Assembly (NCBI RefSeq): GCF_016734815.1 | Contig: NZ_JAERQF010000001.1 | Span: 186,001-250,000, forward strand | From: Hymenobacter rubidus | GTDB taxonomy: Bacteria; Bacteroidota; Bacteroidia; Cytophagales; Hymenobacteraceae | Reading direction: 5' to 3' | DNA: 64,000 nt | Shown: positions 1 through 8,322 of the stretch, in pieces | Position numbering within the stretch: position 1 is the first letter of the stretch | Layout of the letters: each line of letters starts with the position of its first letter | Position numbers and translations under genes: made by a program | The notes under the pieces: generated by a model | What the model saw: the letters and a program-made list of their open reading frames with translations, nothing else | Database searches by the model: none | Told to the model about the DNA's origin: nothing

Positions 1-339
1 GTGACCGGCAACCGCACCAAGGTGAAGGTGGTGAAGAACAAAGTAGCGCCGCCCTTCAAGGTAGTTGAGTTCGACATCATCTACGGCCAGGGCATTTCGA
101 AAGTCGGCGAAATCGTCGATTTGGGTGTCGATATGGGCATCATCGGCAAGTCGGGCTCGTGGTTCAACTACGGCGACACCAAAATCGGCCAGGGCCGCGA
201 AGCCGTGAAGACACTGCTGCTCGACAACCCCGAGCTGGCCGCCGAAATCGAAGACAAAATCCGCACCATGGCCAAGGGCGACGAGGACGTCATCCCCGTC
301 GACATGAGTATTGCCGACGACGGCGAGGACACCTTGTAA
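1..339 (+). CDS. recA: RecA recombinase, C-terminal part (cut by window edge)
   Basis: The frame is open at the left edge and ends in TAA at 337-339, so only the last 112 residues are present and position 1 is not a real start. The peptide carries recognisable RecA core-end and C-terminal-domain landmarks: [10 protein letters not shown], then GSWFNYG and IGQGRE, followed by a helical segment and a short acidic tail (DDGEDTL). RecA forms filaments on single-stranded DNA, drives strand exchange and triggers LexA cleavage; the C-terminal domain seen here modulates DNA binding. The Walker motifs lie outside the window. A terminator follows 30 bases after the stop, so recA probably ends its transcript. 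Confidence 0.95.
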   Translation: MTGNRTKVKVVKNKVAPPFKVVEFDIIYGQGISKVGEIVDLGVDMGIIGKSGSWFNYGDTKIGQGREAVKTLLLDNPELAAEIEDKIRTMAKGDEDVIPVDMSIADDGEDTL

Positions 340-368
340 TCGGCGTAACTCCGTCAGGATAAAACGCA

Positions 369-400
369 AAGCCCGTTGCCGATGGTAACGGGCTTTTTTT
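369..400 (+). terminator. Intrinsic terminator after recA
   Basis: AAGCCCGTTGCC and GGTAACGGGCTT pair around a three-base loop (one G-U pair) and a run of seven T follows at once. Confidence 0.85.
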
Positions 401-407
401 ACGTCCG

Positions 408-415
408 TATCTTTG
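408..415 (+). promoter_or_regulatory. Bacteroidota -7 box TATCTTTG
   Basis: Perfect match to TAnnTTTG, 65 bases upstream of the DUF3108 gene and just past the recA terminator. No TTG element at the ideal spacing, so it is judged on the -7 box and position alone. Confidence 0.6.
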
Positions 416-480
416 TAGTGAAATATTGGACTGGCATTGCGTTTGTCTAAGCCCGGTCCGCGCTACTTCTCTTTATTATT

Positions 481-1299
481 ATGAACCGCCGCTGGCTCTT
501 TTTTACTCCTGCTATTCTTTTGTTATTAGCCGCTGCGCACCCGGCCCTGGGCCCCGGCGATGCTGTTCGCAGCATTCCGCAGTCCAGCTTTGGGCGCGGC
601 GAAACCATTAAATACACCGTACACTACGGCCTCATCAACGGCGGCGAGGCCACGGTGGAAACCGCCGGCAACCTGGAACGCGTGAACGACCGGCCCTGCT
701 ACAAGGCCACCGTAAGCGGCAAAACCACGGGCTCGTTCGACTTTTTTCTGCGCATCCGCGACCAGTGGCGGGCCTACATCGACACGACCAGCATCTTGCC
801 CCTGCGGGCCCAGCGCGACATTGCCGAGAAAAACTACCGCAAAAAAGAAACCGTCGACTTCGACCACCTGCGCGACATTGCCGAGGTGCAGGACCACGAC
901 AAGGACAACCCCAAGCACAGTACCGTGAAGGTGGCCAATAACACCCTGGAGCTGGTGAGCGGCTTCTACTACCTGCGTACCATCAATTTCGACCGCATGC
1001 GGGTGGGCGACGTCATCAAGATGCCTGGCTTCTTCGATGGCGACAATTTCATATTGGAAGTGACTTACAAAGGCCGCGAAACCGTGGAAACCAAAGCGGG
1101 CGATGTGCGCACGTTTAAGCTGGTGCCCAAAATGCCAAACAACAAGCTTTTCCGGGGCGAGAATGCCATTTCGGTGTACTTGTCCGACGACCGCAACAAG
1201 ATTCCGGTGCTGTTTCAGGCCGAAATGTTTGTGGGCACGGTGAAGGTGGACATGGTGAGCTATAAGGGCCTGAAAGCGCGCCTGAACATGGTTAACTAG
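481..1299 (+). CDS. DUF3108 domain protein, exported
   Basis: A 272-residue protein with a hydrophobic N-terminal segment (residues about 4-20) that reads as a signal peptide. The mature part begins with GRGETIKYTVHYG (about 38-50) followed by GGEATVE, the characteristic opening strand pair of the DUF3108 family, which is predicted to be a beta-rich periplasmic or outer-membrane-associated protein of unknown role. The length fits the family. It stands alone between the recA terminator and another terminator-like hairpin, so it is probably monocistronic, driven by the TATCTTTG box. The function is not known; the family assignment is firm, the location inferred. Confidence 0.8.
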   Translation: MNRRWLFFTPAILLLLAAAHPALGPGDAVRSIPQSSFGRGETIKYTVHYGLINGGEATVETAGNLERVNDRPCYKATVSGKTTGSFDFFLRIRDQWRAYIDTTSILPLRAQRDIAEKNYRKKETVDFDHLRDIAEVQDHDKDNPKHSTVKVANNTLELVSGFYYLRTINFDRMRVGDVIKMPGFFDGDNFILEVTYKGRETVETKAGDVRTFKLVPKMPNNKLFRGENAISVYLSDDRNKIPVLFQAEMFVGTVKVDMVSYKGLKARLNMVN

Positions 1300-1349
1300 G
1301 TTGTGGTTGCCACTACAGGAAGGCGGCCCATAACCCCGACCGTATATTG

Positions 1350-1379
1350 CCCCGGTGCAGTTGCATTGGGGCTTTTTTT
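1350..1379 (+). terminator. Intrinsic terminator after the DUF3108 gene
   Basis: GCCCCGGTGCA and GCATTGGGGC pair around a short loop and are followed by seven T. It lies 50 bases past the DUF3108 stop. Confidence 0.75.
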
Positions 1380-1439
1380 AGCGCCCATTTCCTTCATCCT
1401 TCATTTCATTCCCGCAATACCGCCCGGCTAGTCCGCCTT

Positions 1440-2096
1440 ATGCAAAGTATCCAGCACCTGATTGCCAACTTTGCGATAGTGCCCGTGGTCGTTGCGGTTC
1501 TTGTCGGGCTGGTGCGGTACCGACGGCTCGAACCGGAGCAGCGCTACCTGCTGGCGCTGGTGTCGGCGTCGCTGCTGATGGAAATAGCGTCCCGGACGCT
1601 GCACGTGTACAAGCGACCCAACCTTTTTTTGGCGCCCATTGATACCACCATCGAGTTTTGCCTGCTGGCGCTCATTTACCGGCGGGTGCTGCGGCCTTCG
1701 CTGCTCAGTCGCCTGGCGCCGCTGCTCATCGCCGGCTTCGTGCTCGGTTCGGCCCTGACGTATTCTCCGCGCCTCGACACCGTGCAGTTCAGCCCGGTGC
1801 AGCACTTCATCGAATGCGTGCTGGTGCTGGCGTTCGTGGCCGGCTTCTTTCACCACGAAATCAGCCAGCCGGTCGTTACCAAACGGTTGGAACGCGAGCC
1901 GGCTTTCTGGATTTCAACGGCTGCGCTGCTGTATTTTTTGAGCAACAGCCTGATTTTTCTGTCCAGCAATTACGTTCTCACCCTTTCCCTAACGCTCAGC
2001 CGGCGCATCTGGGCCATTCACGGGCTGATATACATCTTTAGCTACGTCCTGTACATCATTGCGCTGGCCATCAGTCGTCCAAAGCCTTTGCCCTAG
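1440..2096 (+). CDS. Multi-pass membrane protein of unknown function
   Basis: A 218-residue protein made almost wholly of hydrophobic segments; I count about six or seven possible membrane helices (for example NFAIVPVVVAVLVGLV near the start and HGLIYIFSYVLYIIALAI near the end). The frame is open from 1347, but the start there would lie in the terminator hairpin, so ATG 1440 is preferred. I recognise no catalytic motif. Short predicted loops suggest a sensor, transporter subunit or structural role, none of which can be chosen from sequence. Uncharacterised proteins of this kind are common in Hymenobacter-like genomes. Confidence 0.65.
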   Translation: MQSIQHLIANFAIVPVVVAVLVGLVRYRRLEPEQRYLLALVSASLLMEIASRTLHVYKRPNLFLAPIDTTIEFCLLALIYRRVLRPSLLSRLAPLLIAGFVLGSALTYSPRLDTVQFSPVQHFIECVLVLAFVAGFFHHEISQPVVTKRLEREPAFWISTAALLYFLSNSLIFLSSNYVLTLSLTLSRRIWAIHGLIYIFSYVLYIIALAISRPKPLP

Positions 2097-2151
2097 CCGC
2101 GGTCGGGCTTGCGTCACACAATCGTAACATGAGGCTGCCCGCGCAAGGCGG

Positions 2152-2159
2152 TACTTTTG
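2152..2159 (+). promoter_or_regulatory. -7 box TACTTTTG for the response regulator
   Basis: Perfect TAnnTTTG match. It overlaps the TTG at 2157 that would otherwise extend the downstream frame, which rules that codon out as the start and favours GTG 2196. Confidence 0.65.
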
Positions 2160-2195
2160 CACCCGCAAAGCCTTCTTCACCTAAGCCCCGACGCC

Positions 2196-2891
2196 GTGAC
2201 TGCTTCCAAACCGCCCTTGTACAAGATTCTCGTGGTTGATGACGACCCGGACATTGTTGAGCTGCTGGAGTTCAACCTTAAGAAGGAAGGCTACCAGACG
2301 GCCTCGGCGCCTGACGGCCGCAAAGCGCTGGAGGTTGCCGCCACTTTCCATCCCGACATCGTTCTGCTCGATGTGATGATGCCCAACCTCGACGGCATTG
2401 CTACGTGCCGCCTGTTGCGCGAGCAGCCCAAGTTTAAAGACACCTACATTCTGTTTCTAACGGCCCGCGCCGAAGAATTCTCCGAAGTAGCGGCTTTCGA
2501 AGCCGGCGCCGACGACTTCATTGCCAAGCCCATCAAGCCGCGTGCCCTGCTGGGCCGCCTGGCCGCCGTGAAGCGCCGCGACCAGGACCCGCACACCGCC
2601 GTCGATGCCATCGATATCAACGGCCTGCGCATCGACCGCACGGCCTTTGCTGTTTACCAGGACGGCAAAAAAATCACGCTGCCTAAGAAGGAATTTGAGC
2701 TGCTGGCCTTTCTGGCCTCTACTCCGCATAAGGTGTTTAACCGCGAAGAGCTGCTAAAAAACATCTGGGGCAACGACGTATTCGTGCTGGCCCGCACCGT
2801 GGACGTGCACGTGCGCAAAGTGCGCGAAAAAGTGGGCGACCACCACATCCAGACCATCAAGGGCGTAGGTTACAAGTTTAACGCGGATTGA
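2196..2891 (+). CDS. PhoB/OmpR-type response regulator
   Basis: A 231-residue two-domain regulator. The receiver domain shows the acidic pocket D15-D17, the phosphoacceptor D59 in IVLLDVMMPNLDG, a Thr in LFLTARAE and the Lys in FIAKPIKP. The C-terminal half is an OmpR/PhoB winged helix ending with the usual TIKGVGYKF. The start GTG 2196 is chosen because an upstream TTG lies in the promoter box. The next gene is a histidine kinase on the same strand, so the two probably form a two-component system, but a 101-bp inverted repeat fills the gap and may uncouple their expression. The resemblance to PhoB/PhoR suggests, without proof, phosphate or envelope signals. Confidence 0.9.
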   Translation: MTASKPPLYKILVVDDDPDIVELLEFNLKKEGYQTASAPDGRKALEVAATFHPDIVLLDVMMPNLDGIATCRLLREQPKFKDTYILFLTARAEEFSEVAAFEAGADDFIAKPIKPRALLGRLAAVKRRDQDPHTAVDAIDINGLRIDRTAFAVYQDGKKITLPKKEFELLAFLASTPHKVFNREELLKNIWGNDVFVLARTVDVHVRKVREKVGDHHIQTIKGVGYKFNAD

Positions 2892-2912
2892 TTTGCGGGC
2901 AGCCGTGAGTAG

Positions 2913-3013
2913 AAAGAACGTCATGCAGAGCGCAGCGAAGCATCTTGCCCGCCACCAGTAATTATTTACTATTGCACGCAAGATGCTTCGCTGCGCTCTG
3001 CATGACGTTCTTT
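2913..3013. repeat. Palindromic repeat copy A, perfect 36-bp arms
   Basis: The left arm 2913-2948 (AAAGAACGTCATGCAGAGCG...) and right arm 2978-3013 are exact reverse complements over 36 bases around a 29-base loop. The same arm theme recurs at 4098, 12376, 35526, 37861 and 41403. It lies exactly between the response regulator and kinase genes. As RNA it would form a very stable hairpin. Confidence 0.97.
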
Positions 3014-3030
3014 AATTACTTGCCTCTGCT

Positions 3031-4095
3031 ATGAACCTCTCCTCTCGCACCATTGCCATTCTCATCGCACTGCTGGTGGCGGGCGTGCTCACGACGTATG
3101 CCCGCATTGGCCCCACGCTGCCGTTTCGGGAGGCATTTTTGGCGGCGGGCGTCACGGTAGCGGCTTGCTTTCTGCTGGTGTACATGTCTTTTGAGGCGTT
3201 GATTTTCAAAGAAATTAACGGCATTTACGCGGGCCTGGAGCACATCAAGCGCAAGGAATTTAAGAAGCTGAGCAACAAGTTCCTGTTTCGGCCCGAGCCC
3301 GTGAAACGCGTGCGCGACGAAATCCTGCTCATGGCCGAGCGCCGCCAGCAGGAGCTAGACGAGCTGGTGCGCCTGCAGGCCCTGCGCCGCGAGTTTCTGG
3401 CCGACGTTTCGCACGAGTTGAAAACGCCGCTTTTCGCCGCCCAGGGCTTTGTGCACACCATTCTGGACGACGAGGACGACGACATTGACCTTGCCACCCG
3501 CCGGAAGTTTCTCACCAAGGCCGCCGCCAGCCTCGACACGCTCGATGCCCTTGTGCAGGACCTCGTCACCATCGCGCAGCTCGAAAAAGGCGTGGTGCGC
3601 ATGCGTCGCCAACGTTTCGACCTGATAGCCTTGGTGCGCGAGATATTTGAGCTGCTGGAACAGCAAGCCGCCCGGCGCGGAACCACCCTGGAGCTATTCC
3701 CGCCCACCCTTTCCAACACGGGCCTGTCCGTGGTGGCCGACCGCAACCGCATTCGCCAGGTGCTCGTCAACCTCATCGATAATGCCATCAAATACGGCCG
3801 CGAACAAGGCCGGGTGGTGGTTTCGCTGGTAGAAAGCGGCCGGGCCGTTCGCATTGCCGTGCGCGACGATGGCGCCGGCATCGCGCCGGAGCACCAGGCC
3901 CGCATCTTCGAGCGATTTTACCGGATTGATAAAAGCCGCTCCCGCGAGTCGGGCGGCTCGGGGCTGGGCCTGGCCATTAGCAAGCACATTGTGGAAGCGC
4001 ACAAGTCCACCATCAAGGTCAAAAGCACGGTGGGCGAAGGCACCACGCTGGAATTCAAGCTAAACAAGCCGAAAAGCAGCGCGGCTGGTGGTTAA
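3031..4095 (+). CDS. Membrane sensor histidine kinase (PhoR-like)
   Basis: A 354-residue kinase. Two hydrophobic segments (about 7-22 and 35-52) anchor it with hardly any periplasmic loop between them. The dimerisation domain has H128 in FLADVSHELKTPL; the ATPase domain has the N box around N251 (NLIDNAIKYG), G1 box DDGAGI (279-284), F box FERFYR and G2 box GGSGLGL (308-314). All catalytic boxes are intact. It most likely phosphorylates the regulator encoded just upstream. The lack of a sizeable sensor loop suggests it senses the membrane, an intracellular signal or a partner protein. Repeat copies sit on both sides of the gene. Confidence 0.9.
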   Translation: MNLSSRTIAILIALLVAGVLTTYARIGPTLPFREAFLAAGVTVAACFLLVYMSFEALIFKEINGIYAGLEHIKRKEFKKLSNKFLFRPEPVKRVRDEILLMAERRQQELDELVRLQALRREFLADVSHELKTPLFAAQGFVHTILDDEDDDIDLATRRKFLTKAAASLDTLDALVQDLVTIAQLEKGVVRMRRQRFDLIALVREIFELLEQQAARRGTTLELFPPTLSNTGLSVVADRNRIRQVLVNLIDNAIKYGREQGRVVVSLVESGRAVRIAVRDDGAGIAPEHQARIFERFYRIDKSRSRESGGSGLGLAISKHIVEAHKSTIKVKSTVGEGTTLEFKLNKPKSSAAGG

Positions 4096-4097
4096 TA

Positions 4098-4205
4098 GAC
4101 CTTCCGGCTGAGTGCAGTCGAAGCACCTCTACCACAGCAGTATACCATTCGATTGAAATGCGTTGCGCGGTAGCGATGCTTCGGCGGCGCTCAGCAGGAC
4201 GTTTC
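4098..4205. repeat. Palindromic repeat copy B (second subfamily)
   Basis: Imperfect inverted repeat; left part contains GGCTGAGTGCAGTCGAAGCA, right part TGCTTCGGCGGCGCTCAGCA. It shares the CACCTCTACC variant with copy F at 41403 and the ATTCGATTGAA loop motif with copies C and E. It fills the gap between the kinase and the pseudouridine synthase. Confidence 0.85.
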
Positions 4206-4226
4206 AACGCCACCGTTCGCACGCCG

Positions 4227-4234
4227 TACCTTTG
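4227..4234 (+). promoter_or_regulatory. -7 box TACCTTTG close to a start codon
   Basis: Perfect TAnnTTTG match ending ten bases before ATG 4244. With the usual distance to the start site the transcript would begin within a few bases of the ATG, giving an almost leaderless mRNA. Confidence 0.65.
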
Positions 4235-4243
4235 CCGCTTCTT

Positions 4244-4957
4244 ATGAAGCTTCCCGATTTCGCTGACCTCGTTATTTTTGAAAACGACGATTACCTCGTC
4301 GTCAACAAGCCGCCGTTTCTGGCTACGCTCGACGAGCGGGTGGGCGGCGCCCCCAACATGCTGCGCTTGGCCCGTCAGCACCACGACGACATTCAGGCCG
4401 CCCACCGCCTCGACCGCGAAACCAGCGGCGCGCTGGCCTTTGCCAAGCACCCCGAGGCCTACCGCCACCTCGCCATGCAGTTTGAGAACCGCGAGGTGAA
4501 AAAGCAGTACCACGCCGTGGTGTGGGGCACCCCGCAGCTGCACGACGAAGTGGTGGAGCGCAACATCGAAACCACCAGCCGCGGCAAGGCCCGCCTTGCC
4601 TACAAAGGCAAGCCCGCCGAAACCCACTTCACCACCCTCGAAACCTACACGCGCCACGCCCTCCTGCTCTGCGAGCCCGTGACGGGCCGCATGCACCAGA
4701 TTCGCCTGCACCTTATGTATTTGCAGGCCTCGATTGTGGGCGATAAGGACTACGGCGGAGAGGATTTTTACCTGTCTTCCCTCAAAAAGAAGTTTAATAT
4801 GAAGGAGGGCCAGGAAGAGCAGCCCTTCATCAAACGCTTTGCATTGCACGCCCTGCGGCTGCAATTTGCGGGGTTGAACGGCGAGGAAATTTCAGTGGAA
4901 GCCCCCTACCCCAAGGACTTCCGGGTGTTGGTCGAAGTATTGGACCAGAACCGATAG
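4244..4957 (+). CDS. RluA-family pseudouridine synthase
   Basis: A 237-residue enzyme converting specific uridines in rRNA or tRNA to pseudouridine. The family signature HRLDRETSG is at 54-62 with the catalytic Asp at D57; the N-terminal NDDYLVVNKP strand and the later GRMHQIRLH segment are also typical. There is no N-terminal S4 domain, so it is a short RluA-type rather than RluD-type enzyme. The frame stays open upstream to 4163, but that part lies in repeat B and the promoter box, so ATG 4244 is preferred. The RNA target cannot be told from sequence. Confidence 0.88.
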   Translation: MKLPDFADLVIFENDDYLVVNKPPFLATLDERVGGAPNMLRLARQHHDDIQAAHRLDRETSGALAFAKHPEAYRHLAMQFENREVKKQYHAVVWGTPQLHDEVVERNIETTSRGKARLAYKGKPAETHFTTLETYTRHALLLCEPVTGRMHQIRLHLMYLQASIVGDKDYGGEDFYLSSLKKKFNMKEGQEEQPFIKRFALHALRLQFAGLNGEEISVEAPYPKDFRVLVEVLDQNR

Positions 4958-4965
4958 GCTCAATC

Positions 4966-6429
4966 TCAGCGCACCCGCTCGAAGATGGCGACGCGGGTGG
5001 TATCGCGGTCCGGCTGCGCCGGATTGCGAGGCTTTGCCTCTTCCCAGCGCTGCCGAAAGCGTGTATCGGCGCGGAGCGTAGCCAATGGCAGCCGCCCCTC
5101 GACGCGGGAATACCAGTCGTCCCATACCACCAGCGTGCCCACGGGCAGAAGTTCCAAGTGCGGCGCCCAATCGAGTATCATGGAAGGGTGAGTAATTGGG
5201 TTAAAACAATCATTCGCAAAAGCCACAGCCACATAGGGAAACTCGTACGCAAGCGGGGGCATAGCCGCCCCATACGTTTGCCGCGTCCAGGCAGCCGCAT
5301 CTTCTACTACCTGTTGGTCGGCGGGCAGCATGAAGTCGCGGTGCCAGCGGAAAGAACTTCGGACACCCGTAAACAGAAACGCCACCACTGCTGCCACGGC
5401 CACCACGCGAAGGCGTCGTTGGGCAGCGGCCGTGATGCCCAGCTGCACTACCCCACGTAAGCCATTGAGCGCGACCACGGCAAACAGCGGCGTAGTCACG
5501 GTTAGCACGCGCGTCAGGCCAAAGGAATTGAACAGGCCCAGGGCCCAGAACACACTATGCGCCAGCACAAACACCGCAATGCTGCCATATACGAGCAGTA
5601 GTTCAGCACTGAACAAAGGCTCGCGCCGACGCTCCACGTGCAAGCAGTCGCGCAGCATGCGCAGGCCCCCTACCAGTGCCAGTACGGCCAGCACCCAGCC
5701 TAACAGCCCCGGCAGGTTTCGCACAAAATGCATCCATCCACCGTGCCCGTACACCGACACGGTAGCGTAGGGATTGTGCCCGAATACCCAGCCCAGTTCA
5801 CCCAGCACCAGCGCTCCGGCCACGCTGAACACCACATAACCCAGCACCACCAGCGGCAAAAAGCGCCATTGCCGTTCCCACGCCAGGTATACCACCCACA
5901 CCCCTATCAGAATAAATCCTTCGGAGCGCACAAAGGGCAGAAAAGAAATGAGTGCCGCCGACCAGCCTGCTCGTCCCGTCATGGCCAGCGCCACTGCGCC
6001 CACCAGCACCAGTCCGAACAAAGGCTCGGTCAGGCCGGAGTATTGAATACGAAAATAATCGGGGGCGGCATAGGCAAACAGCACCGCCAACTCGGGTACC
6101 GGCAGGCGCAGGGCCCGCGCTATAACGTAGGCGCACCAAGCCGAAACCGCTACCACGGTGCACTGAAACAATTTCATCCCAATGAAACCGGCCTGCGCCG
6201 GCCCCGACGAAAGCAAGGTAAACAGCGGCTTGGCCCACGAATCGAAGTAGTTCAGTGGGTACTGAAAGGCGTAATGGGCAAACAGATAGTGCTTGATGCT
6301 ATCGCCCGAATCGTATGTCCCCTTCGTGATGAAGGCCATTACCACGGAAAGCAGCAGTAAGCCTGCCAGCAAAAGACGGGCGTGGCGGTCAGAAGCACCA
6401 GTGTTTGGGAGAGCAGCGGCTGGAGTCAT
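4966..6429 (-). CDS. GT-C-like multi-pass membrane protein
   Basis: A 487-residue protein with about ten hydrophobic helices and a soluble C-terminal tail of about 110 residues. Near the N-terminus, after the first helix, lies GTYDSGDSIKHYLFAH, an acidic first loop like that of GT-C polyprenol-sugar-dependent glycosyltransferases (ArnT/PMT-like families); FVRSEGFIL in the middle is also commonly seen in them. This suggests transfer of a sugar from a lipid carrier at the outer face of the inner membrane; donor and acceptor are unknown. The start is ATG 6429 rather than the TTG two codons upstream, and a TACTTTTG box lies 17 bases before it. The gene converges with the pseudouridine synthase gene, 8 bases apart. 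Confidence 0.65.
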   Translation of the reverse strand: MTPAAALPNTGASDRHARLLLAGLLLLSVVMAFITKGTYDSGDSIKHYLFAHYAFQYPLNYFDSWAKPLFTLLSSGPAQAGFIGMKLFQCTVVAVSAWCAYVIARALRLPVPELAVLFAYAAPDYFRIQYSGLTEPLFGLVLVGAVALAMTGRAGWSAALISFLPFVRSEGFILIGVWVVYLAWERQWRFLPLVVLGYVVFSVAGALVLGELGWVFGHNPYATVSVYGHGGWMHFVRNLPGLLGWVLAVLALVGGLRMLRDCLHVERRREPLFSAELLLVYGSIAVFVLAHSVFWALGLFNSFGLTRVLTVTTPLFAVVALNGLRGVVQLGITAAAQRRLRVVAVAAVVAFLFTGVRSSFRWHRDFMLPADQQVVEDAAAWTRQTYGAAMPPLAYEFPYVAVAFANDCFNPITHPSMILDWAPHLELLPVGTLVVWDDWYSRVEGRLPLATLRADTRFRQRWEEAKPRNPAQPDRDTTRVAIFERVR

Positions 6430-6445
6430 AATCAACTTTAAGCTT

Positions 6446-6453
6446 CAAAAGTA
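6446..6453 (-). promoter_or_regulatory. -7 box TACTTTTG, minus strand
   Basis: CAAAAGTA on the plus strand is the exact reverse complement of TACTTTTG. It lies 16 bases ahead of the GT-C-like gene start, another very short leader. Confidence 0.6.
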
Positions 6454-6538
6454 CGCCTCCAAACCAAGCGCTGCTACCGGAAGCTTGTGGTCAGGTGGGC
6501 TTAATAGAAGAGAATCAGCGAAAAACTACTGCGCCACG

Positions 6539-6570
6539 TTTGCCTATTTCCCGAGAAATCAGTACCTTTG
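6539..6570 (+). promoter_or_regulatory. Complete promoter for the rplM operon
   Basis: TTTG at 6539-6542, a 20-base spacer, then TACCTTTG at 6563-6570. Both elements and the spacing match the Bacteroidota housekeeping-sigma consensus. It lies 72 bases upstream of rplM. Confidence 0.85.
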
Positions 6571-6642
6571 TGTCCGTTTTTCCCGAAGCCTTAGCGGCTC
6601 CGTACTCTTATTCAATAGTTTAGCATACCTTTTTTTCGACTC

Positions 6643-7095
6643 ATGGACCACCTGAGCTTCAAGACGACCCACGTCAATAAGGCCAACGCCCAGAAGAGCT
6701 GGGTTATCGTAGACGCCAGCGTGGCCCCGCTGGGCCGCGTTGCCAGCCAAATTGCCAACATTCTGCGTGGCAAGCACAAGCCTTCGTTCACCCCCAACGC
6801 GGATTGCGGCGACAACGTCATCGTTATCAACGCCGACAACCTGCGCGTAACGGGCAAAAAAATGACCGAGAAGGTCTACATCACGCACTCGGGCTACCCC
6901 GGCGGCCAGAAGCGCCGCACCGTGCGTGAGCAAATGGACCGCGACTCGCGCCGCGTGATTGAGCACGCCGTGAAAGGCATGCTGCAAGGCAACCGCCTCG
7001 GCGCCGCTCAGTACCGCAACCTGTACGTGTACGCCGGCGACCAGCACCCCCACGAGGCCCAGCAGCCCGTGGCCATCGAACTGAAAAACCTGTAA
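6643..7095 (+). CDS. rplM: Ribosomal protein uL13
   Basis: A 150-residue protein with the L13 hallmarks: WVIVDASVAPLGRVAS, GDNVIVINADNLRVTGKK and HSGYPGG. L13 binds 23S rRNA early in large-subunit assembly. It is the first gene of rplM-rpsI-rpsB-tsf on the plus strand, a conserved order; rpsI starts 36 bases after its stop. The complete promoter upstream and the roughly 65-base leader leave room for feedback control, though I see no known leader motif. Confidence 0.97.
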   Translation: MDHLSFKTTHVNKANAQKSWVIVDASVAPLGRVASQIANILRGKHKPSFTPNADCGDNVIVINADNLRVTGKKMTEKVYITHSGYPGGQKRRTVREQMDRDSRRVIEHAVKGMLQGNRLGAAQYRNLYVYAGDQHPHEAQQPVAIELKNL

Positions 7096-7131
7096 GCCAC
7101 GACGGCTTACGCTTCTTTAATTTTTCCACTA

Positions 7132-7518
7132 ATGGCAATTACCAACACCTCTGGTAGAAGAAAAACCTCGGTGGCCCGCATCTACATGCAGGCCGGGCAA
7201 GGGAATATCACTATCAACGACCGGGACATGAAATCGTACTTCAGCAACGAGTTGCTGGAGAACGTAGTGAACCAACCCCTGGCAATCCTCGAGCAAGTCG
7301 GCCAGTACGACATCAAGGTGAACGTGCGCGGCGGCGGCATTTCGGCGCAGGCCGAGGCTATCCGTCTGGCCATCACCAAGGCGCTCGTTAGCGACAACGA
7401 AGAAGTTCGTCCTGCTCTCAAGAAGGAAGGCTTCATGACCCGCGACCCGCGCATGGTGGAACGCAAGAAATTCGGCAAGCGTAAGGCTCGTCGTTCGTTC
7501 CAGTTCTCGAAACGCTAA
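7132..7518 (+). CDS. rpsI: Ribosomal protein uS9
   Basis: A 128-residue protein of normal length. The N-terminal TSGRRKTSVARIYMQ and the basic C-terminus RKKFGKRKARRSFQFSKR, whose tail reaches the decoding site, are diagnostic. It belongs to the small subunit and is coupled with rplM in most bacteria. Only 18 bases separate it from rpsB, and an unusual Shine-Dalgarno sequence lies in that gap. Confidence 0.97.
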   Translation: MAITNTSGRRKTSVARIYMQAGQGNITINDRDMKSYFSNELLENVVNQPLAILEQVGQYDIKVNVRGGGISAQAEAIRLAITKALVSDNEEVRPALKKEGFMTRDPRMVERKKFGKRKARRSFQFSKR

Positions 7519-7521
7519 TCC

Positions 7522-7528
7522 AGGAGGA
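7522..7528 (+). promoter_or_regulatory. Strong Shine-Dalgarno sequence before rpsB
   Basis: AGGAGGA ends eight bases ahead of ATG 7537. Bacteroidota genes seldom use Shine-Dalgarno pairing, and I saw nothing comparable ahead of most other starts in this window, so this site stands out. Confidence 0.85.
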
Positions 7529-7536
7529 AATACATC

Positions 7537-8304
7537 ATGGCTCAGACGACTTATAAGGACCTGCTCGACGCAGGTGCCCACTTTGGTCACCTCACCCGCA
7601 AGTGGGACCCCAAAATGGCGCCGTACATCTTCATGGAGAAGAACGGCATCCACATCATTGACCTCAACAAAACGCTGGTTTCGTTGGATTACGCAGCCCA
7701 GGCTATTCGCAACATCGCGAAGAGCGGCCGCAAAATCATGTTCGTAGCCACGAAAAAGCAGGCGCAGGAAATCGTTACGACGGAAGCCGAGCGTTTGAAG
7801 ATGCCCTTCGTGACCGACCGGTGGTTGGGCGGCATGCTCACCAACTTCGCCACGGTTCGCAAGAGCCTGAAGAAGATGGCCACCATCGACAAGATGGTGA
7901 AAGAGAACACCGCTTACGCCGCACTGGCTAAGCGCGAGAAGCTGATGATGCAGCGCGAGCGCGAGAAGCTCGACCGCGTGCTCGGCGGTATCGCCGACCT
8001 CGGCCGTCTGCCTGCTGCCCTGTTCGTAGTGGACGTGAAGCGCGAGCACATCGCCGTGAAAGAAGCCCACAAACTGGGTATCCCGGTGTTCGCTATCTGC
8101 GATACCAACTCGAACCCCGAGCTGGTGCAGTTCCCGATTCCTGCCAACGACGATGCCTCGAAGTCGATTCAGCTCATCGTGAGCGTGATTGGCAAGGCCA
8201 TCGAAGACGGCCTGTCGGAGCGCAAAGTTGACAAAGAAGACGCCGACCGCAAGGAAGCCGACGAGGCTGCCATTGCTGAAAAGACGGCTGCTGACGAAGA
8301 ATAG
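7537..8304 (+). CDS. rpsB: Ribosomal protein uS2
   Basis: A 255-residue protein with the S2 markers GAHFGHLTRKWDPKM near the N-terminus, FVATKKQAQ, RWLGGMLTNF and the later AICDTNSNP. The C-terminal extension is acidic and Ala-rich (DKEDADRKEADEAA). S2 joins the small subunit late, with S1. It has the only clear Shine-Dalgarno site in this cluster. Its stop is followed by a terminator-like hairpin before tsf, so tsf may be partly attenuated relative to rpsB. Confidence 0.97.
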   Translation: MAQTTYKDLLDAGAHFGHLTRKWDPKMAPYIFMEKNGIHIIDLNKTLVSLDYAAQAIRNIAKSGRKIMFVATKKQAQEIVTTEAERLKMPFVTDRWLGGMLTNFATVRKSLKKMATIDKMVKENTAYAALAKREKLMMQREREKLDRVLGGIADLGRLPAALFVVDVKREHIAVKEAHKLGIPVFAICDTNSNPELVQFPIPANDDASKSIQLIVSVIGKAIEDGLSERKVDKEDADRKEADEAAIAEKTAADEE

Positions 8305-8322
8305 TCCCTTCTGAGCTCTTTG

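Noticed and set aside
2913..3013. Insertion sequence ends
   Set aside because: The two arms are only 29 bases apart with no transposase; a minimal palindromic element fits better.
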